Shown piece by piece: positions 34,204-42,115 of a stretch of DNA of 64,000 bases; the stretch's first letter is position 1, and each line of letters starts with the position of its first letter. The notes beneath the pieces were generated by a model. The model made no database searches. It saw only the letters and a program-made list of their open reading frames with translations, and was not told the DNA's origin. The stretch is from Olsenella uli DSM 7084 (lineage in GTDB: Bacteria > Actinomycetota > Coriobacteriia > Coriobacteriales > Atopobiaceae), in NCBI RefSeq assembly GCF_000143845.1, contig NC_014363.1:915186-979185 (forward strand), in the 5' to 3' direction. The translations under genes and the position numbers were made by a program.

Positions 34204-34465
34204 GTTGGCTCCAGCCCACGGTGTCCTCCTGCCTAACTGGAGTCTAACAAGCCCGGACACCCCTGTCCCCGCCACTGCGCTCCCCTTACGCAAGCGTTAC
34301 CTCCGGTGGGGTCGTCCGCCGCGACGCGTCGGGACGATATATGCAATAGAATAGGATGTTTTCGTATAGATATAGTATAAATATGAGATGTTAGGCATTT
34401 TCAAGCGCAGGGGCGAATATAGACCCCTCGATGAGGACCTATCGACGAAAAAATGTTACAAATAT

Positions 34466-34494
34466 ATGAAATAGCAGTTAAATAACCATATAAT
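34466..34494 (+). promoter_or_regulatory. Promoter in the AT-rich gap before arcA (upstream)
   Basis: ATGAAA, 17 bp, TATAAT (34489-34494) in a strongly AT-rich stretch (about 34340-34500). A transcript from here would begin near 34502 and pass through the terminator hairpin at 34544-34566 before arcA. Nothing else is seen in 34204-34465. Confidence 0.5.
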
Positions 34495-34513
34495 AGTCAC
34501 GAATACAGATGAC

Positions 34514-34566
34514 CCTACCGCTCGTAGGCTGAATGCTACCGTTCCCGCAAAAGAAGCGGGATTTTT
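34514..34566 (+). terminator. Hairpin plus intrinsic terminator in the arcA leader
   Basis: A short hairpin (CCTAC, CGCTC, GTAGG at 34514-34528) is followed by CCCGC, AAAAGAA, GCGGG and then ATTTTT (34544-34566). The GCTACCGTT motif lies between them at 34535-34543. The geometry fits a terminator or attenuator of transcripts from the upstream promoter. Confidence 0.6.
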
Positions 34567-34595
34567 GTCATAGGGAAAAATGTATTGGATATATT
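34565..34595 (+). promoter_or_regulatory. Promoter before arcA (downstream)
   Basis: TTGTCA (34565-34570) and TATATT (34590-34595) with a 19-bp spacer, directly after the terminator. A transcript from here would have about 125 nt of leader and would escape the terminator. GCTACCGTT lies 46 bp before its -10. Confidence 0.45.
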
Positions 34596-34727
34596 CCTGG
34601 ATGGCGTTATTCTGGTGCTGCAGACGCGCAGGGCAAGGCCACGCTCGCCGGATGGCCTTGGGCGCCTGCAGTGGAGTATCCGTTTGTGGTGTCGGTGGAT
34701 TCCGGCACGAAAGGAGTGGGAGGAACC

Positions 34728-35978
34728 ATGGCTAACGGGCTTTATGTCCACAGCGAGATTGGCCCCTTGAAGAAGGTCTGTCTTCACCGTCCCGGTGAGG
34801 AACTCCTGAACCTGCCGCCTGACGAGCTCGGCCGTCTGCTCTTTGACGACGTGCCCTTCCTCGAGGTCGCGCAGCAGGAGCACGACCGCTTTGCGGAGAT
34901 CCTGCGCGAGCAGGGCGTCGAGGTCCTCTATCTCGAGAAGCTCGTCGCCGAGGCCCTCGATGCCGCAGGCTCCCGCGAGGAGTTCACCGAGCAGTGGCTT
35001 GACGAGTCCGGCCTCCGTGGCCGTCATGTCCGCGCCACCGTCAAGGAGTTCATGGACTCCATCGAGGACACCCAGGCCTTCGTCGAGAAGTGCATCGCCG
35101 GCATCCGCAAGGACGAGCTCGAGCTCCCCAGCAAGTCGAGCAACCTCCTGGCCGACCTTGTCGGCAACGATCACGAGTCCGAGTCCGACCTCCTGATCGA
35201 TCCGATGCCCAACACCTACTTCACGCGCGACCCGTTCGCGATCGTCGGCAGGGGCGTCAACCTGAACCACATGTTCTCGGTCACGCGCAACCGCGAGACC
35301 CTCTTCGGGAAGTACGTCTTCCGCGACCATCCCGAGTACAACGACGCTCCGCTGTGGTACCGCCGCGACTCCGCGTACCACACCGAGGGCGGCGACGTCC
35401 TCAACATCAACGCCCACACGCTGGCCATCGGCATCTCCCAGCGCACCCAGGCGGCTGCCATCGACACCCTTGCCCAGCACATGTTCTGGGACAAGGCCGA
35501 CGAGTGCGAGATTGACACCATCTACGCGTTCAACATCCCCGTCTCGCGTGCCTTCATGCATCTTGACACCGTCTTCACCCAGATCGATGTCGACAAGTTC
35601 ACCATTCACCCGGGTATCATGGGCACCCTCCAGGTCTTCAAGCTCACCAAGGGCACTGCCCAGGGCGAGGTCAAGATCGAGGAGATGAACGACACCCTCG
35701 AGCACGTTCTCGCCAAGGCCATGGGCCTGGATTCCGTCAAGCTGATCAAGTGCGGCGGCGGCGATCCCGTCGCAGCTGCCCGCGAGCAGTGGAACGACGG
35801 CTCCAACACCCTCTGCGTCGCTCCTGGCAAGATCTGCGTCTACCAGCGCAACACCGTCACCAACGACGTCCTCTACAAGGAGGGTCTCGACCTCCTCGTC
35901 GTTCCGTCCGCAGAGCTCTCCCGCGGCCGTGGCGGCCCCCGCTGCATGAGCATGCCCTTCGCGCGCGAGGATCTCTAG
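34728..35978 (+). CDS. arcA: Arginine deiminase
   Basis: Hydrolyses arginine to citrulline and ammonia, first step of the ATP-yielding deiminase pathway. The 416-aa product has IGPLKKVCLHRPGEE, MPNTYFTRDPFAIVG (Asp and Arg site), YHTEGGDVLNIN (His/Glu) and the catalytic Cys in RGGPRCMSMPFARED at the C-terminus. All catalytic residues are present. I chose ATG 34728, which has GGGAGGA upstream; the frame is open to 34533 but the extra 65 codons cover the promoter region. Followed by the carbamoyltransferase gene after 112 bp with two hairpins. Confidence 0.97.
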   Translation: MANGLYVHSEIGPLKKVCLHRPGEELLNLPPDELGRLLFDDVPFLEVAQQEHDRFAEILREQGVEVLYLEKLVAEALDAAGSREEFTEQWLDESGLRGRHVRATVKEFMDSIEDTQAFVEKCIAGIRKDELELPSKSSNLLADLVGNDHESESDLLIDPMPNTYFTRDPFAIVGRGVNLNHMFSVTRNRETLFGKYVFRDHPEYNDAPLWYRRDSAYHTEGGDVLNINAHTLAIGISQRTQAAAIDTLAQHMFWDKADECEIDTIYAFNIPVSRAFMHLDTVFTQIDVDKFTIHPGIMGTLQVFKLTKGTAQGEVKIEEMNDTLEHVLAKAMGLDSVKLIKCGGGDPVAAAREQWNDGSNTLCVAPGKICVYQRNTVTNDVLYKEGLDLLVVPSAELSRGRGGPRCMSMPFAREDL

Positions 35979-35997
35979 GCTTCAAGTCAGGCGCCAA

Positions 35998-36069
35998 TCG
36001 TCCGGGGGCGGGAGTCTCGCCTCCGGACGTTAGGCATGTAGGACATGGATGGGGGCGCCCTGCGCCCCC
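35998..36069 (+). other. Two hairpins between arcA and arcB
   Basis: The first (about 35998-36028) pairs CGTCCGG with CCGGACG across a GC-rich loop. The second (36051-36058 with 36062-36069) is a perfect 8-bp stem with CCT loop. Neither has a T run, so they are more likely mRNA stability or processing elements than terminators. Confidence 0.5.
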
Positions 36070-36090
36070 GATCGTCGAAAGGAACCAAGC

Positions 36091-37083
36091 ATGGGCGTCA
36101 ACCTCCGTGGTCGTAACTTCCTGAAGCTCCTTGACTTCACTCCCGCCGAGATCGAGTACCTCATCGACCTCTCCGCTGACTTCAAGCGCATGAAGCGTGC
36201 CGGCGTGCCGCACCGTTACCTCGAGGGCAAGAACATCGTCCTGCTCTTCGAGAAGACCTCCACGCGCACCCGCTGCGCCTTCGAGGTCGGTGGCATGGAC
36301 CTCGGCATGGGCGTCACCTACCTCGAGCCCGGCTCCTCCCAGATGGGCAAGAAGGAGTCCATCGAGGACACCGCCCGTGTCCTGGGCCGCATGTACGACG
36401 GCATCGAGTACCGTGGCTTCGAGCAGGAGAAGGTCGAGTGCCTCGCCGAGAACGCCGGCGTGCCCGTCTGGAACGGCCTGACCACCGAGTTCCATCCCAC
36501 CCAGATGATCGCCGACATGCTCACCGTCAAGGAGAACTTCGGCCACCTCAAGGGCCTCAACTTCACCTTCATGGGCGATGCCGGCAACAACGTGGGCAAC
36601 TCCCTCATGGTCGTCTGCGCCAAGCTGGGCCTCAACTTCACCGCCTGTGGTCCCAAGGAGCAGATGCCCGATGCCGAGCTCGTCGAGACCTGCAAGGCCC
36701 TCGCCGCAGAGCACGGCGCGACCGTGACCCTGACCGAGGACGTCGAGGCCGGCACCAAGGGTGCCGACGTCATCTACACCGACATCTGGGTCTCCATGGG
36801 CGAGCCCGACGAGCTCTGGGCCAAGCGCATCCAGCTCCTCGAGCCCTACCGCGTCACCAAGGAGGTCATGGCTAACGCCCACGAGGGCGCCATCTTCATG
36901 CACTGCCTTCCCTCCTTCCACGACACCAACACCACCATCGGTGCCGACATCGCCAAGAAGTTCGGCGTCACCGAGATGGAGGTCGCCGACGAGGTCTTCG
37001 AGTCCAAGGCCTCCAAGGTCTTCGACGAGGCCGAGAACCGCATGCACACCATCAAGGCGGTCATGTATGCGACCCTGAAGTAG
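36091..37083 (+). CDS. arcB: Ornithine carbamoyltransferase (catabolic context)
   Basis: Phosphorolyses citrulline to ornithine and carbamoyl phosphate in the deiminase pathway. The 330-aa product has [15 protein letters not shown] (carbamoyl phosphate binding), [45 protein letters not shown] and [11 protein letters not shown]. The enzyme is the same fold as biosynthetic ArgF; the catabolic role is inferred from the position after arcA. ATG 36091 has AAAGGA upstream; the 14 upstream codons are unlikely. A strong terminator follows. Confidence 0.95.
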   Translation: MGVNLRGRNFLKLLDFTPAEIEYLIDLSADFKRMKRAGVPHRYLEGKNIVLLFEKTSTRTRCAFEVGGMDLGMGVTYLEPGSSQMGKKESIEDTARVLGRMYDGIEYRGFEQEKVECLAENAGVPVWNGLTTEFHPTQMIADMLTVKENFGHLKGLNFTFMGDAGNNVGNSLMVVCAKLGLNFTACGPKEQMPDAELVETCKALAAEHGATVTLTEDVEAGTKGADVIYTDIWVSMGEPDELWAKRIQLLEPYRVTKEVMANAHEGAIFMHCLPSFHDTNTTIGADIAKKFGVTEMEVADEVFESKASKVFDEAENRMHTIKAVMYATLK

Positions 37084-37103
37084 CGCGCCTACTTCGAGAC
37101 CTG

Positions 37104-37136
37104 AACCTCCCCGTCGGCTGGCGGGGAGGTTTTTTG
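37104..37136 (+). terminator. Rho-independent terminator after arcB
   Basis: Perfect 10-bp arms (37104-37113 with 37122-37131), 8-nt loop, then six Ts. It separates arcA-arcB from the antiporter gene, which needs its own promoter or readthrough. Confidence 0.9.
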
Positions 37137-37140
37137 CGTC

Positions 37141-37155
37141 ACAGAAGACTTCTGT
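37141..37155. promoter_or_regulatory. 15-bp palindrome upstream of the antiporter gene
   Basis: ACAGAAGACTTCTGT, perfect apart from the central base, lies just after the arcB terminator. It is followed by an AT-rich promoter-like stretch (TTATTGGATATGATTTATT) and the antiporter gene 66 bp on. Likely a dimeric regulator's operator. Confidence 0.45.
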
Positions 37156-37220
37156 TATTGGATATGATTTATTAAGTAATCGAATTTTACAAAAAAGTAA
37201 CCAATATGAAAGGCAATCCC

Positions 37221-38708
37221 ATGACAAAAGGATCAGCACCTACCGTGGACAGGGAGGGAGGCGTCGGCTACCTCGGCCTCGTCGGTCTTGTCGTGTCCTC
37301 CTGCATCGGCTCCGGTGTGTTCGCACTGACCGGACAGCTGGCCAACGTCGCCTCGCCCGCCGCCGCGCTCGTGGCCTGGGTCCTCTGTGGCCTGGGCTTT
37401 CTGTTCCTGGCCCTGTCGCTGGCCAACCTCGGTGCCAGGCGTCCCGATGCCGACGGCGCCGTCGCATACGCCGAGGAGGGATTCGGCAAGTTCGCCGGCT
37501 TCGTCTCGGGCTGGGGCTACTGGCTGAGCGCATGGCTGGGCAACGTCGGCTTCGCGACGATGGTCGCCCAGACCCTCGGTTCCGACTACTGCCTTGGCGC
37601 GGTCTTGCCCGGTGTGTTCTCCAGCCCCGAGACCGGCAACCCCGCCCTCGTCGGCGTCATCGTCGTCTCCCTCGCCCTCTGGGCGCTCACCTTCCTCGTC
37701 CTCAACGGCGTGGAGGGTGCCGCCGGCCTCAACGCGGTCGTCATGATCGTCAAGGTCGCCTCCATCCTGCTCTTCATCCTCTTCGTCGCCATGGCCTTCA
37801 ACGTGGTCGCCTTCAGCGGAGACTTCTGGGGCACCGCCGAGCGCAACGCGACGATCATCGCCTCGGGCGCCGAGGGCGGCTTGGGCGGCGTCTCCTCTCA
37901 GGTCACCAACTGCATCCTGATCATGATGTGGGTCTTCATTGGCATCGAGGGGGCCTCGGTCATGTCCAAGCGCGCCAAGAGAAGGAGCGAGGTCGGCTCC
38001 GCGACCGTCGTCGGCCTCGTCGTCCTGCTCGTCCTCTACATCGGCGCTTCCGTCCTGCCGTATGGCGTCATGCCCTATGAGGAGCTCGTCGCCGCGCCCA
38101 AGCCCGCCACGATCTCCGTCTTCGAGGCCATCGCCCCCGGTTGGGGCGGCGCCTTCATCTCGTGGGCCATCATCGTATCCGTCCTGGGCTCCTGGCTCTC
38201 CTTCACCATGCTGCCCGCCGAGTGCTCCTCCATGATGGCTGACCATGGCTTGCTGCCCGCCTCCTGGGACAAGCGCAACGCCAAGAACTCCCCACAGCTG
38301 TCACTGGTCATCGTCGGGGCCTGCACCCAGGCCTTCGTCATCGTCGCGACCTATGCGGCCGACGCCTACACCTTCGCCATCTCCATGTGCACGGTCACCA
38401 TTGTCGTCACCTGGGCTTTTGCCGCAGCCTACCAGGTCAAGTACAGTGCACGGGAGAAGAGCTACGGTCAGCTCGTCATCGGCTTGCTGGCCCTGGTCTT
38501 CCAGGTTGTCGGCGTGCTCTTCACCGGTTGGGGCTTCTTGCTGCTGGCCTGCCTGGGCTACATTCCCGGCATGTACTTCTACGCCAAGGCCCGCAGGGAG
38601 GACGGCTCCACCGTCACCAGGGGGGAATGGATGGTCTTCGCCGTCATCGCCACCCTCGGCATCGCCTCGATTCCTCTGACGGCCGTCGGCATCATCCCGG
38701 TGTTCTAG
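37221..38708 (+). CDS. arcD: APC-family arginine/ornithine antiporter-like permease
   Basis: Probable exchange of arginine for ornithine across the membrane, which drives the deiminase pathway. The 495-aa product has about 12-13 helices and the APC signature GYLGLVGLVVSSCIGSGVFALTGQLA at the N-terminus, GAVAYAEEGFGKFAGFVSGWGYWLS, and MMWVFIGIEGASVMSKRAKRRSEVG in the middle. The substrate is inferred from context and resemblance to ArcD. Two starts are possible: 37206 and 37221; the second has AAAGG at better spacing. A second carrier at 40365 may share the role. Confidence 0.9.
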   Translation: MTKGSAPTVDREGGVGYLGLVGLVVSSCIGSGVFALTGQLANVASPAAALVAWVLCGLGFLFLALSLANLGARRPDADGAVAYAEEGFGKFAGFVSGWGYWLSAWLGNVGFATMVAQTLGSDYCLGAVLPGVFSSPETGNPALVGVIVVSLALWALTFLVLNGVEGAAGLNAVVMIVKVASILLFILFVAMAFNVVAFSGDFWGTAERNATIIASGAEGGLGGVSSQVTNCILIMMWVFIGIEGASVMSKRAKRRSEVGSATVVGLVVLLVLYIGASVLPYGVMPYEELVAAPKPATISVFEAIAPGWGGAFISWAIIVSVLGSWLSFTMLPAECSSMMADHGLLPASWDKRNAKNSPQLSLVIVGACTQAFVIVATYAADAYTFAISMCTVTIVVTWAFAAAYQVKYSAREKSYGQLVIGLLALVFQVVGVLFTGWGFLLLACLGYIPGMYFYAKARREDGSTVTRGEWMVFAVIATLGIASIPLTAVGIIPVF

Positions 38709-38792
38709 GTATCGCAGGGCACGCGAGCGCCTCTGTTCGGGGCGGAGGGCTCGCCTCCCTCCGCCACCTCGTATCGAAGGAGGGGACTTTCG

Positions 38793-39917
38793 ATGGACAT
38801 TCCCGTTATTGGGGTCGAGGACTGGCTCAACGTCCACGAGCATGACGCGCGCTGGGACATCGCCCAGTCGACCATCGCGTCGCTCACGATGGGCGAGCTG
38901 CGTGCCCTCGACGACGCGGATGGCGCGGAGTTCTACGACCTGCTCGACCGCGAGAAGATGGACTATGGTTGGATAGAGGGTTCGGCCGCGTTCAAGGACG
39001 AGGTCAGGAGGCTCTATCGGCACGAGATCGCGGACCCCGACATCCTCCAGTGCAATGGCGCGACAGGCGCCAACCTCAACGCCCTCATGGCCCTCGTGCG
39101 CCCGGGGGACCACGTGATCGCCGAGTGGCCGACCTACGCACCCCTCTACGAGATACCTCGCACGCTGGGCGCCGAGGTCGAGTACTGGCAGATCAGGGAG
39201 GAGCTGGGCTGGAATCCCGACATCGAGGACCTCAAGGGACTCGTCCGTCCTGACACGCGCCTGATCTGCCTCAACAACGCCTCCAACCCCATCGGCACGG
39301 TTTTGCCCAGGGAGACCCTGCACGAGGTGTGCGACCTTGCCCGCTCGGTCGGCGCTTACGTCCTCTGCGACGAGGTGTACCTTCCGATGGAGGGTACCGG
39401 GGACTTCGAGAGCATCGTCGATGTATACGACAAGGGCATCGTCACCAACTCGGTCTCCAAGACCTATTCGACCCCTGCCGCGCGTTGCGGCTGGGTCATC
39501 GCTCCGCGTGAGGTCTCCGATGCCATCCGCACCCACCGCGACTACACGATGATCTGTGCTGGCGTCTTCAACGACGCGCTGGCCACCTACGTTCTTCGGC
39601 ACAAGGACAAGATCCTCGCGCGCAACAGGGAGATTCTCTTCGGCAACCGAGAGCTTGCGCAGAGGTGGATCGACGGGCAGCCCCGCGCCTCCTGGGTCGC
39701 CCCCAGGGGTGTCTCCACGTCCTTCGTCAAGCTGGACATCCCCGAGAGGGACGAGGACTTCTGCCTGCGTCTGCTTGAGGAGCGGGGCGTGCTCCTGGTG
39801 CCAGGCTCGCGCTTCGAGCTACCCTGCGGCGTTCGCCTTGGGTACTGCGCGCAGCCGGACGTGCTGACCAGGGGACTGGAGCTTCTGGGCGAGGCGCTTT
39901 CCACGTTCGATCGTTAG
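38793..39917 (+). CDS. arcT: ArcT-like PLP-dependent aminotransferase
   Basis: Class I/II aminotransferase of unknown substrate; similar genes called arcT sit in lactobacillar and streptococcal arginine deiminase clusters. The 374-aa product has the fold-type I pattern: ILQCNGATGANLNALMALVRPGDHV, LICLNNASNPIGTVLPRETL, AYVLCDEVYLPM, and the PLP lysine in NSVSKTYSTPAARCGWV (about residue 225). It follows the antiporter by 84 bp with a strong GGAGGGGA site and ends in a terminator. A role in handling ornithine or citrulline is possible but unproven. Confidence 0.88.
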   Translation: MDIPVIGVEDWLNVHEHDARWDIAQSTIASLTMGELRALDDADGAEFYDLLDREKMDYGWIEGSAAFKDEVRRLYRHEIADPDILQCNGATGANLNALMALVRPGDHVIAEWPTYAPLYEIPRTLGAEVEYWQIREELGWNPDIEDLKGLVRPDTRLICLNNASNPIGTVLPRETLHEVCDLARSVGAYVLCDEVYLPMEGTGDFESIVDVYDKGIVTNSVSKTYSTPAARCGWVIAPREVSDAIRTHRDYTMICAGVFNDALATYVLRHKDKILARNREILFGNRELAQRWIDGQPRASWVAPRGVSTSFVKLDIPERDEDFCLRLLEERGVLLVPGSRFELPCGVRLGYCAQPDVLTRGLELLGEALSTFDR

Positions 39918-39952
39918 GAACGGCCCGAAGGCTCGGGAGGCGCCGTTATCGG

Positions 39953-39979
39953 GGCCGCACCGTAAAGGTGCGGCCTTTT
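39953..39979 (+). terminator. Rho-independent terminator after arcT
   Basis: Perfect 9-bp arms (39953-39961 with 39967-39975), loop GTAAA, then TTTT. Preceded by AACGGC...GCCGTT that may extend the structure. Ends the antiporter-arcT transcript. The rest of the gap to 40198 is AT-rich (40000-40080) with no gene. Confidence 0.88.
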
Positions 39980-40198
39980 CCATATGCCGAGATGTCTGCA
40001 TATATTGATTTATAAATACTAAAAATCGGTTATGTTTACTATATGGATGCAATATGATGAAAATATGGTCACCTAGGGGAGAGATGTGGTAGAACCCCAC
40101 GTCTTCCTGGGAAAATGACCAAGGATCCCAATGATGGCGCAATGGGGATTGAATACAAAATCTGGTAGGCGGTCGAACGGCTCCGTCGGTGGCAGAGC

Positions 40199-40270
40199 GC
40201 TACCGTTGGACGGACTATTGCATAACGCTCAGACTTTTACGTTGTCCGCCTGACAGCCATTCGCTATAGT
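40199..40270 (+). promoter_or_regulatory. Upstream site and promoter of the YfcC-family carrier
   Basis: GCTACCGTT (40199-40207) is followed by a good promoter: TTGTCC (40242-40247), 17 bp, TATAGT (40265-40270). The motif-to--10 gap is 57 bp, one helical turn more than at arcA. The leader to the ATG is about 90 nt. Confidence 0.6.
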
Positions 40271-40364
40271 CTACCCATGGGTTCGTTTTTCTTGTTCAGT
40301 TTCTGTTTCGCAAGGGTTTCTATCTGTTCGACTGGCGTCATCGACGCCGAAAGGAGTTGCGGTC

Positions 40365-41942
40365 ATGTCTGATTCGACAGCGCAGCCGAAGAAGAAGAGG
40401 GAGATGCTCACCTCCTTCTCCATCATCTTCATCTTGCTAGCGGTGGTAGCCGTCGTTACCATCATTCTCTCGGGCGTCACGCCCGACGTGACGGGCGCCA
40501 CTCTTGGCGACTTCCTGATGGCTCCCGCGAAGGGCTTCGCGGATGCCATCGACGTCTGCCTCTTCGTCATGGTCCTGGGCGGCTTCCTGGGCATCGTCAA
40601 CAAGACCGACGCGCTCAACACCGGCATCGCCGTCCTCGTCAAGAGGATGCACGGCAACGAGCTCAGGCTCATCCCCGTCCTCATGGGCATCTTCGCCATC
40701 GGTGGCTCCACCTACGGCATGTGCGAGGAGACCGTCGGCTTCTACGCCCTGCTCTCCGCGACGATGATGGCTGCAGGCTATGACTCGCTCACGGGTGCGA
40801 TGATGGTCCTGCTCGGCGCCGGCGTCGGTTGCCTCGGCTCCACCGTCAACCCCTTCGCCACCGGCGTTGCCTCCGCAGCCCTCACTGACCTCGGCATCAC
40901 GGTCGACCAGGGGGTCGTCATTGGCCTGGGTCTCGTCCTGCTGGTCGTCGCCTATGCCATCGCCGTCTTCTTCGTCCTGCAGTATGCCAAGTCCGTCAAG
41001 GCCGATCCCTCTCGCACGCTCATGAGCGCTGCCGAAATCGAGAGCGCCGAGGCCACCTACAAGAACGAGGACCTCGAGGGCGAGGCCAAGAACGTCTCGC
41101 TCACCGGCAAGCAGAAGGCCGTCCTGTGGATCTTCGGCGCTGCCTTCCTCGTGATGGTCATCTCCTTCATCCCCTGGGAGGACCTGGGCGTCGATGCGTT
41201 TGTCGCCGGCTCCGCCTCCCATGACGAGGTCGCCGAGGTGACGGCCGACGACATCGCCGCCCAGTACGAGAGCGACAAGCTTGGCACGCTCGAGCTCCCC
41301 GGCAATGTCAAGGGCACCCTCACCAGCACCGTCACCGACAATGCCGGCTGGTCCGCCTTCCTGACCGGCACCCCGCTCGGCCAGTGGTACTTCGCCGAGT
41401 CCACCACCTGGTTCCTGATCCTCGCCATCACCATCGGTATCGTGGGCGGCCTTTCCGAGCATGAGATCGTCGACAACTTCATGGCTGGTGCCGGCGACAT
41501 GATGTCCGTCGTCATGATCATCGCCGTCTCCCGCGGCGTCTCCGTCCTCATGAGCTCGACTGGCCTTGCCGACTACGTCCTCAACTCCGCCGCGACCGCA
41601 CTGTCCGGCACCTCGGGGATTGTGTTCTCCATCGGCTCCTACCTGCTCTACTTCCTGCTGTCCTTCCTCATCCCCTCGACCTCCGGCATGGCGACCGTCT
41701 CCATGCCGATCATGGGGCCCCTGGCTCAGCAGCTTGGCTTCAACCCCGCCGTCATGGTCATGGTCTTCTCCGCTGCCTCTGGTGCCGTGAACCTGATCAC
41801 CCCGACCTCGGGCGCTATCATGGGCGGACTGGCACTGTCCCGCATCGAGTACTCCACCTGGGTCAAGTTCGCCATCAAGATCGTCGTCACCATCGCGCTT
41901 GCCTCGATGGTTGTCCTGACGGTCGCAATGCTCACGCTCTAG
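40365..41942 (+). CDS. YfcC-family carrier (possible second arginine/ornithine exchanger)
   Basis: Multi-helix membrane transporter of the YfcC / C4-dicarboxylate anaerobic carrier-like superfamily; family members serve as ArcD in some streptococci. The 525-aa product has an N-terminal helix (TSFSIIFILLAVVAVVTIILSGVTP), GGSTYGMCEETVGFYALLSATMMAAG, a soluble middle region (about residues 220-330), and conserved LIPSTSGMATVSMPIMGPLAQQLG. AAAGGAG precedes the ATG. The arginine link is inferred from position and shared upstream motif with arcA; di- or tripeptide or dicarboxylate transport is possible. Confidence 0.88.
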   Translation: MSDSTAQPKKKREMLTSFSIIFILLAVVAVVTIILSGVTPDVTGATLGDFLMAPAKGFADAIDVCLFVMVLGGFLGIVNKTDALNTGIAVLVKRMHGNELRLIPVLMGIFAIGGSTYGMCEETVGFYALLSATMMAAGYDSLTGAMMVLLGAGVGCLGSTVNPFATGVASAALTDLGITVDQGVVIGLGLVLLVVAYAIAVFFVLQYAKSVKADPSRTLMSAAEIESAEATYKNEDLEGEAKNVSLTGKQKAVLWIFGAAFLVMVISFIPWEDLGVDAFVAGSASHDEVAEVTADDIAAQYESDKLGTLELPGNVKGTLTSTVTDNAGWSAFLTGTPLGQWYFAESTTWFLILAITIGIVGGLSEHEIVDNFMAGAGDMMSVVMIIAVSRGVSVLMSSTGLADYVLNSAATALSGTSGIVFSIGSYLLYFLLSFLIPSTSGMATVSMPIMGPLAQQLGFNPAVMVMVFSAASGAVNLITPTSGAIMGGLALSRIEYSTWVKFAIKIVVTIALASMVVLTVAMLTL

Positions 41943-41968
41943 GCTATCCGCGCGCAGAACTGAACGGG

Positions 41969-41992
41969 AGGCACCCCCGGAAGGGGGTGCCT
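41969..41992 (+). terminator. Terminator hairpin after the YfcC-family gene
   Basis: Perfect 10-bp arms (41969-41978 with 41983-41992), loop GGAA. No T run, but the stem is strong and sits 27 bp after the stop codon. Confidence 0.75.
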
Positions 41993-42018
41993 CTGCATAT
42001 CGGCCTGTCCCCGGGACT

Positions 42019-42054
42019 CACGGGGGCGTCCCATCTCTGGGGGGCGCCCCCGTG
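42019..42054 (-). terminator. Terminator hairpin after trpS
   Basis: Perfect 10-bp arms (42019-42028 with 42045-42054) with an inner CCC...GGG pair. It is downstream of trpS on the minus strand and convergent with the previous hairpin. Confidence 0.6.
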
Positions 42055-42115
42055 TCCTTCTCACCCTCTCGATCGCCCTCGCTGGTCCCTCGTCCGCCCG
42101 TGCTTGGCCATCGTG

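Noticed and set aside
34502-34727. Known riboswitch class in the arcA leader
   Set aside because: I compared it from memory with guanidine, glycine, c-di-AMP, manganese and ZTP classes and found no match. It is reported only as an attenuator-like structure.
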